The notes under the pieces are model-generated. The model worked only from the letters and a program-made list of their open reading frames with translations, was not told where the DNA came from and did not search any database. Both the position numbers and the translations under genes were made by a program. From Phycisphaerae bacterium (GTDB lineage: Bacteria > Planctomycetota > Phycisphaerae > UBA1845): a stretch of 64,000 nucleotides of DNA. Shown in pieces: positions 47,020-56,982 of this stretch. The DNA is taken from positions 1 to 64,000 of the forward strand of contig JABWBH010000019.1 of the NCBI GenBank assembly GCA_013360585.1. Direction: 5' to 3'. Every line of letters begins with the position of its first letter. Position 1 is the first letter of the stretch.

Positions 47020-48255
47020 ATGATCGAAGTACGACCGTTCCGCGCCCTGCGCTACAATTTCGACCGGTATCCGGACATCTCCGCGCTGATTGCACCGCCG
47101 TATGACGTCCTCGATCTGTCTGACAAGGAAGCACTGCTTCGCCGCTCGGATCGCAATGTCGTCGCCGTGGACCTTCCGCACGTGCCGCCGAAGTCCGCCG
47201 GTCCGCCGGAAGCCTACCGCCGCGCGGCCGAGACGCTTCGGAGCTGGCGGAGCGACGGCACGCTTGTATGCGAGCCCTCACCGGCGATGTACGCCTATCA
47301 TCAGGAATTCATGCACGAGGGACGCCGCTACACCCGCAAAATGCTGATTGTGACCCTCAGACTCTCTCCCTTCTCCGAGGGGAATGTGCTTCCGCACGAG
47401 GAGACGTTCGGCGGGCCGAAGGAGGATCGTCTCGCGCTGATGAAGGCGACGGCGTGTCAGCTTTCGCCCATCTTCGGCTTGTACTCGGATCCGGAAGGCG
47501 AGGTGGATGCGGCGCTGCGCCCGGTGACGCGGAGCCGCCCCTCCGTGGTCGGAACCCTCGACGGGGTGGACAATCGGATGTGGACGACGACCGACGCCGG
47601 CGTCCACCGCGCCGTCAGCGCCCTGCTCTCGCAAAAGAAAGTGTTCATTGCTGACGGGCATCACCGCTACGGGACGGCCTTGCTTTACCGCGACGGACTT
47701 TCGGGCGACGCGGGACGACCGGGCGGAGAGCATCCCGCGAGTTTCATCATGTTCGTCCTCGCCTCGATGGACGACCCGGGCTGCCTGATCCTCCCCTACA
47801 ACCGTGTGCTGCCGGGTCGGGCGCTGGCCGACGTCCTTTCCGCCTGGCGATCGTCGACGGCGACGTGCGGTGACGCCGAGGCCGACCTGCGCCTTTTCGA
47901 CCCGCAGACGCAGCGGACGGTCGCCCTGAAGTTCACGCAGCGGTCGCGGCTGGATGCGCTGTCCCCGGAGAAAAGCCCCGCCTGGCGAAAGCTGGACGTT
48001 GCTTATCTTCACCGGGTGCTGATCGACGAGGATCTTCGCGCTGGAGCCGCGGACCTGCCGAAGGTTGCATATGTCAAGTCCGTCGAGCAGGCGAGGGACA
48101 CCGCCCGCGCGGAGCGAGGCGTCGCGCTTCTGCTGAACGCCACGCCGATGTCGCACCTGAAAGCCGTCAGCGAGGCGGGCGATCTGATGCCGCAGAAGAG
48201 CACCTTCTTTGCCCCCAAGCTTGTCACGGGCATGACGATGTATTCCCTGGAGTAA
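47020..48255 (+). CDS. DUF1015-family protein
   Basis: A 411-residue cytoplasmic protein. The ATG at 47020 begins MIEVRPFRALRYNFDRYPDI, the standard start of DUF1015 (PF06245). Further family motifs: IAPPYDVL, LPHEETFGGPKEDRLALMKA, FIADGHHRYGTALLYRD and the C-terminal MPQKSTFFAPKL. No biochemical role is assumed. The next gene begins 3 bases after its stop. Confidence 0.88.
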   Translation: MIEVRPFRALRYNFDRYPDISALIAPPYDVLDLSDKEALLRRSDRNVVAVDLPHVPPKSAGPPEAYRRAAETLRSWRSDGTLVCEPSPAMYAYHQEFMHEGRRYTRKMLIVTLRLSPFSEGNVLPHEETFGGPKEDRLALMKATACQLSPIFGLYSDPEGEVDAALRPVTRSRPSVVGTLDGVDNRMWTTTDAGVHRAVSALLSQKKVFIADGHHRYGTALLYRDGLSGDAGRPGGEHPASFIMFVLASMDDPGCLILPYNRVLPGRALADVLSAWRSSTATCGDAEADLRLFDPQTQRTVALKFTQRSRLDALSPEKSPAWRKLDVAYLHRVLIDEDLRAGAADLPKVAYVKSVEQARDTARAERGVALLLNATPMSHLKAVSEAGDLMPQKSTFFAPKLVTGMTMYSLE

Positions 48256-48258
48256 GTC

Positions 48259-49176
48259 GTGGCGGCAACGACGTTGAGAGGCGCAGCGCTCGTTCGGCTT
48301 CAATACAGCGGGCGCAGAGTTTACGCCGCGCTCGCCGGGATTGCGGCGCTCCTCGGCGCAGGTTGCGGCGCCGCGATGCGTCACCTGCCTGAACTGGCGA
48401 CGGCGGAGACACCGCAGGTCGAGGGTTTTGACGATCACGGCTGGGCGCTGACCCTGCTGGAGAACGTGTCACAGGGTTGTGTGAACTACGATCATCTTCG
48501 CGCGCACCCCGAACCGCTGCTCGCATTCCTCGCGCAGATCGAGCGGATCGGTCCGCGCACTCATCCCGAGGCCTTCGCCACGCGAGCCTCGGTCCTGACC
48601 TACTACGTCAATGCCTACAACGCCTGCGCGCTTCGGGCGGTGCTCGATGCCGGGGTTCCGGAAAGCATGTACGAACTCGGACGCGCCTCCCCGGAGCTTC
48701 GGTTCTCCTTCGTCGTGGAGGGGCGGCGCGTCACGCTGGCGGACCTTCGCCGTGCCGCGCGCGAGGCCGCGGGGACGGACGCGCGCATTGAGTTCTGCCT
48801 GTGCGAGCCGGCGATCGGCGCGGCCCCGCTTCCGTCAACGCCGCTCCGCCCGGACGGTCTGGACGCCCAGCTGGACGCGATCGCCCGCACCGCACTCGCC
48901 CGGGACGCCGTCCTGCGGTTCGATCATGCCCGCGAGCGCATCCTCGTCGCGTTGTTTGTTCACCATCGCAGAGAGGCGTTGATCGACGGGTATCGCAGAA
49001 GGATGGGCACGTCTCACGGAACGTTGGTCAACGTGCTGAACCTGCTGACGGATGAAGCGGTCCGGGCGCGCCTCGCGTCGGCGGTCGGTTATGAAATCGT
49101 CCCGATGCCCTTCGACCGGCGGCTGAATGCGTGCGTCCCCGAGCCCGCTCCGTCGCCCGCCGTCGATCGAAATTGA
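48259..49176 (+). CDS. DUF547 lipoprotein
   Basis: A 305-residue exported protein with a lipobox-like AGC at about residue 36 after a hydrophobic leader. DUF547 motifs: CVNYDHLR, TYYVNAYNACALRAVL, RIEFCLCEPAIGAAPL. GTG start 3 bases after DUF1015, so the two are probably co-transcribed. Function unknown. Confidence 0.8.
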   Translation: MAATTLRGAALVRLQYSGRRVYAALAGIAALLGAGCGAAMRHLPELATAETPQVEGFDDHGWALTLLENVSQGCVNYDHLRAHPEPLLAFLAQIERIGPRTHPEAFATRASVLTYYVNAYNACALRAVLDAGVPESMYELGRASPELRFSFVVEGRRVTLADLRRAAREAAGTDARIEFCLCEPAIGAAPLPSTPLRPDGLDAQLDAIARTALARDAVLRFDHARERILVALFVHHRREALIDGYRRRMGTSHGTLVNVLNLLTDEAVRARLASAVGYEIVPMPFDRRLNACVPEPAPSPAVDRN

Positions 49177-49191
49177 CGAGACTGCCCGAGG

Positions 49192-50772
49192 TCAGTTCGG
49201 GGCTGCGGCGACGCGGCGCGACGGCGTCCCCGGCGTCCCGCCCGGTCCCGTGGGGCCCGCCGTGGTTTCCACCCGATCCCGTCCGTTGCGCTTCGCCGTG
49301 TACATCGCCCGGTCAGCCAGGTGCAGCAATTGCCCGGCCGTCATCCCGTCCTCCAGGGCGTCGACGTGTCCGATCCCGAGGCTCGCGGTAACGCGCAAGG
49401 CTCGGCCTGACCAGTGAATGACCAGCTTCGCCACGGTGTTGCGCAGCTCCTCCGCCAGCGCCGCCGCCTCGGCGCTCGAGGCTCGGGGAACCACCACCGC
49501 GAACTCCTCTCCCCCGTAACGCGCGACCAACCCGCGACCGTTCACCGCCGACTTCAACGCCGATGCCACGCCTTTCAGAATCGCATCTCCCGCGGCATGC
49601 CCGTATTCATCGTTGAACTGCTTGAACAGGTCGATGTCCACAAAGATGACGCTCAGACCCTCTCGCTGGGACTGGGCCCGACGGACCTCTTCTTCGAGCC
49701 GCCGATCGAGGACCGCCCGGTTCGCGATCCCCGTCAATCCGTCCGTCGACGCAATCTCGAGGATTGCTTTCTTCTCCTCCTCAAGCCGCTCCGCATGTCG
49801 CCGCGCGTCCTCGACTTCCCGCGCCGACGCCGCCCGATCCGCCTCCGCCTCCAGCGCAAAGCGCGTCATCGCCGCCGCCGCCTCCGCCTGAATCTGCGCG
49901 TACGACACCGGCGACTCAATGTCGATCTCCAGATACGACGCCATCTCGTTGACGTGAGCGTCCAGGGCGATGAGCGTCTCTTCGACAATATCTGCCCCCA
50001 ACCCGGTCAGCCGCGTCACGTCCGCTCGTGTTTCCTCGACCAGCCCCGCACCGGGATCCCGGTTGAAAAGCGCCGCGATCCGTGCCGCGCCCATCACAAT
50101 ACCCGCCAGCGCCCGCCCCTCGCCGGAAACACTCTCCACACCAGCCCCGTGATGCGCGCCGACCGCTTCGCACAGCAGCGGCGGCAGCCCCCACGCATGC
50201 AGCACCGCCTGCCCGATCTGCGCATGATCCACCCCCAGCCGCGCCCGCTCGACGGCCTCGATCGCCGTCCCCGCCGCCGCCGCCTCCAGGACGCTCCGGT
50301 ACACCTCGCCTGCCTTGCGGTGCGCCGCCAGCATTCCGATGTCCGACAGCAGACCCGCGACGAACGCCTCGTCCGCCAAGCCGTTTCCCTTTCCGCGCCC
50401 CAGTTGCCGCGCCGCCGCCGCCGTCGTCAGCGACCGCCGCCAGTACCGTCGGTAATCAAATCCCTCCGTCGACCGGAATGACATCAATCCGGTCAGCGAA
50501 AACCCCAGCGCCATCGCCTTCACCGCGCGCAATCCGACGATCACCACCGCCTGCCGGATCGACGTCACTTCGCGCGACAGCCCGAACATCGAAGAGTTCA
50601 CGACCTTCAGCAGGCGCGCCGCCAGCGCCGGATCGTTCTGAAGCGCCCCCGCGATCTGGTCCAGCGTGACGTCTTTGTTGCGGGAAAGCCGCATCACCTC
50701 CAGCGCCGCCGCCGGCAAGGACGGCAGGTCTTCGACGTTGCACACCGCTGCAAGAAACTCGTTCCGCCCCAT
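49192..50772 (-). CDS. HDOD-GGDEF protein (putative diguanylate cyclase)
   Basis: 526 residues. The N-terminal HDOD domain (about residues 15-210; PSLPAAALEVMRLS, ALQNDPALAARLLKVVNS) precedes a helical linker and a C-terminal GGDEF domain with FKQFNDEYGHAAGDAILKGV and the active RYGGEEFAV. It likely makes c-di-GMP in response to a signal through HDOD. The RxxD inhibitory site is not obvious. Confidence 0.88.
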   Translation of the reverse strand: MGRNEFLAAVCNVEDLPSLPAAALEVMRLSRNKDVTLDQIAGALQNDPALAARLLKVVNSSMFGLSREVTSIRQAVVIVGLRAVKAMALGFSLTGLMSFRSTEGFDYRRYWRRSLTTAAAARQLGRGKGNGLADEAFVAGLLSDIGMLAAHRKAGEVYRSVLEAAAAGTAIEAVERARLGVDHAQIGQAVLHAWGLPPLLCEAVGAHHGAGVESVSGEGRALAGIVMGAARIAALFNRDPGAGLVEETRADVTRLTGLGADIVEETLIALDAHVNEMASYLEIDIESPVSYAQIQAEAAAAMTRFALEAEADRAASAREVEDARRHAERLEEEKKAILEIASTDGLTGIANRAVLDRRLEEEVRRAQSQREGLSVIFVDIDLFKQFNDEYGHAAGDAILKGVASALKSAVNGRGLVARYGGEEFAVVVPRASSAEAAALAEELRNTVAKLVIHWSGRALRVTASLGIGHVDALEDGMTAGQLLHLADRAMYTAKRNGRDRVETTAGPTGPGGTPGTPSRRVAAAPN

Positions 50773-51649
50773 CCTCGTCCCCCGTCACCTACGCGAAAAC
50801 ATCGACGAACTCCGCGCCAGCGGGGGAGCCGTCGGGGCTCCCCAACTTGCGCGCATCTCGCGCCTTGAATCGCCTCCTACCGGAGCCTGCAAAAGGGGGT
50901 GCAGCCTCCAACCCGCTCGTCCCACGGGAATGTCCGCCGGCATGCCTCATCGCCAGACCCGATCTCAACCCGGAACCGGGAGGCGTCAGTCATCCGGGTC
51001 CGCCCGACAAGGACGGCCTTGCGGCGGGTTAACACTCCCGTGTATTATTCTGCATCGGCAAAACGTCGAGGACTGTGCGACGCTGACGGTCCGTGCGTCC
51101 GCTCACTTGCGGTGGGGGGGGGGCGAAAGGGGCGCAATTCTTGCCCCGGCGCGGCTTCAGTCCGAGAACGCAACGCCAGTATCCCCGGAAAAAGCAGACG
51201 CCCGCGCCGCAAGAGCGCCATCAACGTTGTTCGATCGGCAGGATATATTCTCCGCAGCATTAAACCCTTATTGAGCGGACGACGGGTTCTCCGCTCACGG
51301 ATTGCGGCGAGCCGACAAAGACGGGATCGACCTCGAGCCGCTGGCCCTCGAGCACCGCTCTGGGCCGCCCCGCACCGGAACCCTGGCCTGCCGACCTCCT
51401 GGCGGTTGGCCGAAATGCTGAGAATGCTCGGAAGTCCGCTCCCTGCCGAACCGTCGATTTCCAGCCCTGGCTGCGGCTCAGCCCGGTCATTCCGGTGAGA
51501 ATTCGTGGATCCGAGACCCTTGCCGCACCCGTTGAATCCAGACCGTCACGGACCGGGTGTCCGTCCAAGCTCTTGACACGACCGGGCCGCTGCGTAAAAG
51601 AAAGTGAACGTAGCGGGGTCGGTCCGGTGAACGCCGTTCCCCCCGTCCT
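50773..51649. other. Long intergenic region before tRNA-Gly
   Basis: 877 bases without a convincing gene. A short palindrome GGGGAGCC-GTCG-GGGCTCCCC lies at about 50824-50843. The two longest frames (50666-51274 and 50899-51498) are Arg/Pro-rich and lack conserved residues. No RNA gene besides the tRNA was recognised. Confidence 0.4.
51573..51600 (+). promoter_or_regulatory. Putative tRNA-Gly promoter
   Basis: TTGACA (51573-51578), 16 bases, TAAAAG (51595-51600), about 50 bases before the tRNA start. The -35 element is perfect and the -10 is partial. Confidence 0.55.
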
Positions 51650-51721
51650 GCGGGTGTAGCTCAGTGGTAGAGCGTCACGTTGCCAACGTGAATGTCGTCG
51701 GTTCGAGCCCGATCACCCGCT
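51650..51721 (+). tRNA. tRNA-Gly (GCC anticodon)
   Basis: 72 bases fold into a cloverleaf: acceptor GCGGGTG with CACCCGC, D arm with AGCTCAGTGGTAGAGC, anticodon arm CACGTTGCCAACGTG with anticodon GCC, and T arm with GGTTCGAGCCC. CCA is not encoded. A tyrosine integrase gene and mobile-element genes follow, so its 3' half is the likely attachment site. Confidence 0.95.
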
Positions 51722-52079
51722 TCCTTCCCCCGCCGGGGTCCTGACGTGACAGCGGTTGCCAACCTACGACACGGGCGACCTTTACGGCCCCTTGCCGCGC
51801 GCGGCGTTCAACCCTCCAAATCAGGCCCGTTTTGCCAGCGGTTGACCCGAAGTGCCTGGCGCGGACACCTGTGAGTGCAAGGTTTAGTGCAAGGTAAACT
51901 CGAGCATGTGCATTCAAGTGTGTGCGCGCGCGCGCCCCCCCCACACCCCCCGGAGGTGCGTCAACGCACTCCGGGGCTGGGGAAAGTGTGCGCGCGCGAA
52001 GAGGCAGGAACAATCAGCAGGTTCGGAAGACTCCAGGGAGTGAAGTGGATCTAGACCGTCTAGGCGCCGAAAGCCACGC
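51722..52079. promoter_or_regulatory. Left edge of the mobile element, possible arm-type sites
   Basis: A 358-base gap between the tRNA and the 3' end of the integrase gene. It holds two direct copies of AGTGCAAGGT (51874-51883 and 51886-51895), 12 bases apart, which may be integrase arm sites, and a GTGTGCGCGCGCGCG alternating tract near 51919-51936 that could adopt Z-DNA. Confidence 0.35.
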
Positions 52080-53573
52080 CTACGCGAACGCCTTCTCGCG
52101 GCCGGTGGATGGGGAAGTGCCCGTCTCGGAGAGCGTCGGCAGCGCCGCCAGCGCCCCGGCGATGTCGAGGAGCTTCGGGTCGGTGTAAATGTTGGCGGTG
52201 AGCTCCGGCTTGGAATGTCGCATCGCGGCCTGAGCGGTACGGAGCGGTACGCCCGCGGCGCACAGATGCGTTCCGAAGGTGACACGCAGGGCGTGGACGT
52301 CCACGACGCGGTTACGCTCGTCGCGCTTGGCAATGCCCGCGACGGCCAGGTCGCGATCGAAGATCCGCGTCAGGCCCGTCGGGACGCCGAGCACGGGGGT
52401 GTCGGTGGGGAGCCGTACTGGGATCGGCTCGCCCCACGCCCGACACTCGCTCTGCAGGCGTGCCAGGCGCTCGTCCATCCACGCCTTCAGCTCGGCGGCG
52501 AGGTCCGCCCGCAAGGGGATGCTCGACCCTTGGCGGTTCTTCTCGTCCTCGGGATTGAGCACCGCGTAGGCCACGGGTCCGTCGAGTTCGAGCTGGGCGA
52601 CGGTCAGCGACGCCAATTCGCCCTTACGCAGGCCGGTGAGCGCCAGCGCCTTGTACACAAGGGCGCGTTTGCGGCCTTCGCTCTCCAGTTCGGCGATCAG
52701 CAAAGGGTTCTCTTCGAGGGCTTCACGTGCCCGGTCAACCGCGCCGTCGATCTGCTCGTACGACAGCGCTGCCCGCGTCCAGGTCGACCGGCTCTTCTTC
52801 GATGCGGCTTTGCCCCCGGATACGGTCTCGCGCCCGTATTCCGCCAGCGGGCGCAATCGGGCGACCCGCAGCAAGCGCACCAGCTCCTCCTGGGTCAGCG
52901 CGCGCCGTTGGTGCCGCCGGTCACGCTTCGCGTCGGCCCGCGGGAGATCCGCGAAGGGACTCTGCGTGAGCCGGCCGGTCCGCCGGCACCAGTTGCCGAA
53001 ACCGACCAGCGCCTCGCGGTAACTGTTCCGCGTCGCCGCGCTCAGGCCGTCGTCCTTCCGGGCGAGCAGCCACTGCTCGACCGGCCCGGCGGCCATGCGA
53101 TTGAGCCTCTTGAACCCGCATTCGTCCATGAGCCGGTCCAGCCGAACCCGCAGCATGGAGATTCGACGTGCATCGCCGCCCTTGGCTTCGAGGTGACGCA
53201 CGTAGGCCTCGAGATGGCGCTTCACGGGCACACTGGCGTGGTCGGCAACTTCGTCTTCCGCTTCGGTCATCACTCCGGCGCGGACGAGCTCTGCACGGCG
53301 TTCCAGTTGCGTCAGCACGGTTCGGGCGGCCATTTCGTCCCTGCAGCCGGTCGCGACTTCGATCACTTCACCGCCGCCATCGCGGTATCGGGCGATGTAG
53401 AACCGCGATTCGCCCCGGACGCGAAGCGGATCGCCTTCGCCGTCGATGACCTCGGCGGTACGCACCTGGCCGTTGCGCAGCCGCCAACGGGCAATGCGTT
53501 GACCGTCCCTTTCGACGATCTCCGCTCCCGGCGGCGCCGGCATGGTGTAGGCTTTTCGGTAGACTCTTCCCAT
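52080..53573 (-). CDS. Tyrosine recombinase/integrase
   Basis: 497 residues. The C-terminal catalytic domain has Arg in LTGLRKGELAS, the HxxR box HALRVTFGTHL, and the nucleophile Tyr in TANIYTDPKLLD. A core-binding domain precedes it (about residues 110-210). Located next to tRNA-Gly with its 3' end facing the tRNA, as in tRNA-targeting integrative elements. Confidence 0.9.
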   Translation of the reverse strand: MGRVYRKAYTMPAPPGAEIVERDGQRIARWRLRNGQVRTAEVIDGEGDPLRVRGESRFYIARYRDGGGEVIEVATGCRDEMAARTVLTQLERRAELVRAGVMTEAEDEVADHASVPVKRHLEAYVRHLEAKGGDARRISMLRVRLDRLMDECGFKRLNRMAAGPVEQWLLARKDDGLSAATRNSYREALVGFGNWCRRTGRLTQSPFADLPRADAKRDRRHQRRALTQEELVRLLRVARLRPLAEYGRETVSGGKAASKKSRSTWTRAALSYEQIDGAVDRAREALEENPLLIAELESEGRKRALVYKALALTGLRKGELASLTVAQLELDGPVAYAVLNPEDEKNRQGSSIPLRADLAAELKAWMDERLARLQSECRAWGEPIPVRLPTDTPVLGVPTGLTRIFDRDLAVAGIAKRDERNRVVDVHALRVTFGTHLCAAGVPLRTAQAAMRHSKPELTANIYTDPKLLDIAGALAALPTLSETGTSPSTGREKAFA

Positions 53574-53974
53574 CGTTCATGTCCTCCCGCCCGGACCCAC
53601 CCCGGGCGAGCCCAGTGAGGCTCAAGGGGGCGAGGAACTCAAGGCGAAATTGCAAGCGGTTTTCCTTCCATGCCCCCACACGCCGGACCCGCTTCAGTTG
53701 ATTCACCCTCGATTGAATGCCTTCGCGGAAAATTTCGACAGGATGGGGGGCGGTCCACCTGCGCAACCTGCGCGAACCTGCGCGATGGTTGGGATTGCCG
53801 TACGTGTGCGCGGGTGCGTGCGCAGGCGTGCGCGCGCGCGTGGGTCCCGGTGATCGCGCAGGTTCGCGCAGGCGCGCTCGTAAGTCCTTTGCCCACAATG
53901 CCTGAGCGCCTGCGCGATGTCGGGATGGATCGCGCAGGTTGTGCGCAGGTCTGCGCAGGTGGCTGGATACACCA
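53574..53974. repeat. Cluster of TGCGCGA-type repeats, putative origin
   Basis: Between integrase and helicase genes, about nine copies of a CCTGCGCGA-like unit occur in both orientations: CCTGCGCAACCTGCGCGAAC near 53760, TCGCGCAGGTTCGCGCAGG near 53854, CGCCTGCGCGATG near 53907, and TCGCGCAGGTTGTGCGCAGG near 53930. Intergenic clustering beside replication genes fits iterons of an element origin. No gene is seen here. Confidence 0.5.
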
Positions 53975-55552
53975 TCATGCCGACACGTCCTTCAAAGCGA
54001 TCCCCTGGTAGAATCTTTGATTGCCCGTGCCGAGACGGGTGACAATGCCAGTGACCGCCGCCGCGAGGTCGCGGCCGAAGGTTTGCTTCGTCGAAACCGA
54101 AACCCGACCGTCGGCGTCACACCATCGTTTCCAGGCGTGATATAAGTCATCGACCCACACTCGAAGCGCCTGCCCCGTTTCGCAACACTCCCGCACGAAA
54201 GCGCCGACAGGGCTGGAGAGATCCTCCATATCGCGTAGCGCGTCTTCAACGCTGGATGGCTGGAGGAAGTGACCACGTTTTTGAAGATGCCGCCAGCCCT
54301 CAATGGACCAGTTCAGGATCCCGGGTCGCTCGTTAAGCAATCGACGCGTGAGGGTTCTGTCTTCGCGACCATAAAAGCTCTCATTCAGCCGTAGGATCAT
54401 GAACCTGCCCGCCAAAGCTCCAGAAGCATCCGTCAGGCGGGGCAGCTCGTTGGTCAGGAAGACAAAGCGCGTGGGAAGCTTCATGGTCAGGCTGGGTAAG
54501 AACTTGCGGTCGACCGTGAGAGAGTCCTCCCCGGAGATGCACAGCAAGCGTTCGATGACAATCTGGATGTTGTCTCCGGCGAATCGCGCGTCGCTCACGA
54601 TGCCCAGCGATTTGCCGATCAACGGCTGAAGACCGAACGGGCCGGCGAGACTGGAAGTCGTGGGACCACAGATATTCCCCCGACCCACGAGGCCACTCAG
54701 CACGCGCGCAATTGTGCCCTTTCCACTGCGTTTCGGCCCGACGATGAGCAACATCTTATGCTGCGAAGTGTCCCCGGTAAGACAGTAGCCGAACCATTCT
54801 TTGAGAAGATCCAGCGCCTGAGCGTCATCCCTGAACAGTTGTCGTAAGAACGAGTTCCACTGTTTCGGATCAGGTGCCCGCGGATCGTGGTCATAATCCA
54901 ATGCGTTAACGTTAAAGAACGCCGGCGTCGGCTGGAGCTTTTTCATCGTCGGCAAATGCAGCAACGATGAACGCGTCGCGATGATTTCCGAGGGCTCGGG
55001 ACAGTTCGGCCCCGCCGTCAGCCACGACGGTGAAGGGGTGGTCGCCTCCAGGTGGACGTGGGCTTGGATCGATGCCTGTGCCGACTGCAGTGTGTTCGGA
55101 TTGGCGGGGAAATCTTTCGCCGTCCACGCTTGCTCCTCGGGGTCCCAGATCATGAGGACCGCGTTGTGGAGCCACGGGAGTAACCTGTTCCTGAGGCTGC
55201 CGTCCTCGCGTTCAACGTAGCGGTTGCCAGCCCATTCCCAAAACTGACCCGCGTAATGTCGCAGCGTCATGCCTTCGGAATGGTGATGGAACGCCTCGAC
55301 GTAGGCTTCGGCCGTGGGCAGCGTTCGCTCAACCGCGAGAATAAGCCTTCCCGTCTCGGGATCGATCGTCCCGGGCTCCGGTGCGCTCGAGAGTGGTTTC
55401 TTACATGCGCGGCCGCTTGAAGACGACTTCTTCTTGCGTCGCGCTTTGGAACTCGCCGACCCCCTTTTCGTGTTTGGTTCACGACTCGCGAGAGAAGCGG
55501 CATCATCGATGAGCTGATGAGCAATGTCGCCAGCCCGAACATGTCGTTTCAT
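53975..55552 (-). CDS. SF3 (D5-type) replicative helicase
   Basis: About 525 residues from ATG 55552, which overlaps the upstream primase stop as ATGA. The D5_N-type region (about 60-260) precedes the SF3 ATPase with Walker A LIVGPKRSGKGTIARV, an acidic B segment LGIVSDARF and motif C-like TRFVFLTNELPRL, as in P4/phage-plasmid helicase-primases. Would unwind element DNA with the adjacent primase. Confidence 0.85.
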   Translation of the reverse strand: MKRHVRAGDIAHQLIDDAASLASREPNTKRGSASSKARRKKKSSSSGRACKKPLSSAPEPGTIDPETGRLILAVERTLPTAEAYVEAFHHHSEGMTLRHYAGQFWEWAGNRYVEREDGSLRNRLLPWLHNAVLMIWDPEEQAWTAKDFPANPNTLQSAQASIQAHVHLEATTPSPSWLTAGPNCPEPSEIIATRSSLLHLPTMKKLQPTPAFFNVNALDYDHDPRAPDPKQWNSFLRQLFRDDAQALDLLKEWFGYCLTGDTSQHKMLLIVGPKRSGKGTIARVLSGLVGRGNICGPTTSSLAGPFGLQPLIGKSLGIVSDARFAGDNIQIVIERLLCISGEDSLTVDRKFLPSLTMKLPTRFVFLTNELPRLTDASGALAGRFMILRLNESFYGREDRTLTRRLLNERPGILNWSIEGWRHLQKRGHFLQPSSVEDALRDMEDLSSPVGAFVRECCETGQALRVWVDDLYHAWKRWCDADGRVSVSTKQTFGRDLAAAVTGIVTRLGTGNQRFYQGIALKDVSA

Positions 55553-56646
55553 GCCAATCTCACATTTCGAGAAACGGACTTCAACGCGGACGCAAAGGCA
55601 CTCCGCGCCTCGCGCTTCGGTAAACCACACGCCGCCGCCCCAGCGACGATCAGGCGCTCCGCCTCACGCTCATCGACCCCGCACCCCAGCAGGTTGGCAG
55701 CGGCCGCAAAGGCGGATTGATTGCGCGCGCCCTCGGGCACGCGGCCTTCGATGAACTCGCGCGTCGCAGGATGGATCCGCTCGATGGGTAGTGCGGGAGT
55801 TGGGAAGCGAGGGGGCTGTCGGCGGGGATGTGCGGAATCTCCTGTCCGGCGCGCCAACGCGGCTCGCGCCTCTGCGGTGAAGACCTCCCAGGCTTGAGGA
55901 TCGCAAGCAGGTAGGCCCTCGAGTTGGGTGGGTTTGTCCTCAAACGGATCGACGATGACGCCGCCGCCGTGCGCAGCGAAGGCGCCGGCGCACGGGAGAG
56001 TCATCGACCAGCCATGCGGTGGTCGGGAGGTGGATCGAGGCACGAGTTCGACCGAACCCGCGTCGCCGAGCCGCGCGATTGCTCCGTTCGCGCAGAGAAA
56101 GGCATGGGGAACCGCGCACTGCGCCGCGTCCAGAACCGCGATATTGAATGCCGCCGCAGCGAGACCGGCAGCGCCAATGACCGCGGTTTCAAGATCTACC
56201 GGCCCGGGTGGGAAGAAGAAGACATGCCGTCCGAGAGCACGACGCGAGCGGGCGACCAGGAGACCTGAGGAAAGGCCGGCAGCATCGGCGCGCTCTGCAA
56301 TGCAACGGGCTGCATGCGCCGGATCGGCCAGCCCCGTCGCGCCGTGATCAGCGGCGTCCAGATCGATCGCCAGCCATCGGACTAGGCCATCGGTTCCCGG
56401 GCAGTAGGCGGCCAGCACCACCTGATCCACGCGTTCCAGCCGCGGCGGGTATCCCTCCGCGATGAAGGTGAGCGTCGCCGGACGGCCGCACAGATGCGCA
56501 TCGACGAGCGCCATCACCGCGTGCGGATCAGGCGGTAGCACGATTCGGCAGGGTTTTTCGCTGCGGCGAATCGCAGTAGCGAAATGCGATCCGTTCAGGA
56601 GGACCAGCAGCAATTCCATGAGAGACGGATTCGGGAGGGGCGTCAT
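55549..56646 (-). CDS. AEP/PrimPol-like primase
   Basis: About 365 residues. The start at 56646 overlaps the upstream HTH gene as ATGA. The archaeo-eukaryotic primase signature is suggested by WLAIDLDAADHG (DxD metal pair) and the later SGLLVARSRRALGRHVFFF, a G-x-H-type block; a helical C-terminal module (NQSAFAAAANLLGCGVDERE) resembles PriCT. Functions with the SF3 helicase. Assignment is by motif only. Confidence 0.65.
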   Translation of the reverse strand: MTPLPNPSLMELLLVLLNGSHFATAIRRSEKPCRIVLPPDPHAVMALVDAHLCGRPATLTFIAEGYPPRLERVDQVVLAAYCPGTDGLVRWLAIDLDAADHGATGLADPAHAARCIAERADAAGLSSGLLVARSRRALGRHVFFFPPGPVDLETAVIGAAGLAAAAFNIAVLDAAQCAVPHAFLCANGAIARLGDAGSVELVPRSTSRPPHGWSMTLPCAGAFAAHGGGVIVDPFEDKPTQLEGLPACDPQAWEVFTAEARAALARRTGDSAHPRRQPPRFPTPALPIERIHPATREFIEGRVPEGARNQSAFAAAANLLGCGVDEREAERLIVAGAAACGLPKREARSAFASALKSVSRNVRLA

Positions 56647-56879
56647 CGGGTCCCCCGGCACGATTCGCGGACCTGCGGGCACCCCGCGGCAATCCACTCG
56701 AGTAAAGATGACCGTTTCCAGCGGACCAAGGTGCCGAGCCGTACGGGAGGGGGCATCCGACCTGCGTCGGAGAGGCGCCGGATGTGGCGCTCACTGCAAT
56801 CGCCGAGCAACGCAGCTACAGCGCGAACGTCTAGAAGTTCGGGCGCAACAAGCGGCTGAGTGTTGGAGGATAAGTTCAT
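56643..56879 (-). CDS. AlpA/excisionase-like HTH protein
   Basis: 78 residues with the MerR/AlpA-type HTH (LLDVRAVAALLGDCSERHIR then RLSDAGRMPPPVRLGTLVRW). AAGGAG lies upstream of the ATG. It may control excision or activate the replication genes it overlaps. Confidence 0.7.
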   Translation of the reverse strand: MNLSSNTQPLVAPELLDVRAVAALLGDCSERHIRRLSDAGRMPPPVRLGTLVRWKRSSLLEWIAAGCPQVRESCRGTR

Positions 56880-56982
56880 CCCTGCAGTGCTCCTTTCGAG
56901 TTCTCGACGATGGTTCGCACCTCGCGCGCGTCACATCGGGCGTGCTGTCCGATTCCAGTTGCGGAAATCTCACCCCGGTCAG

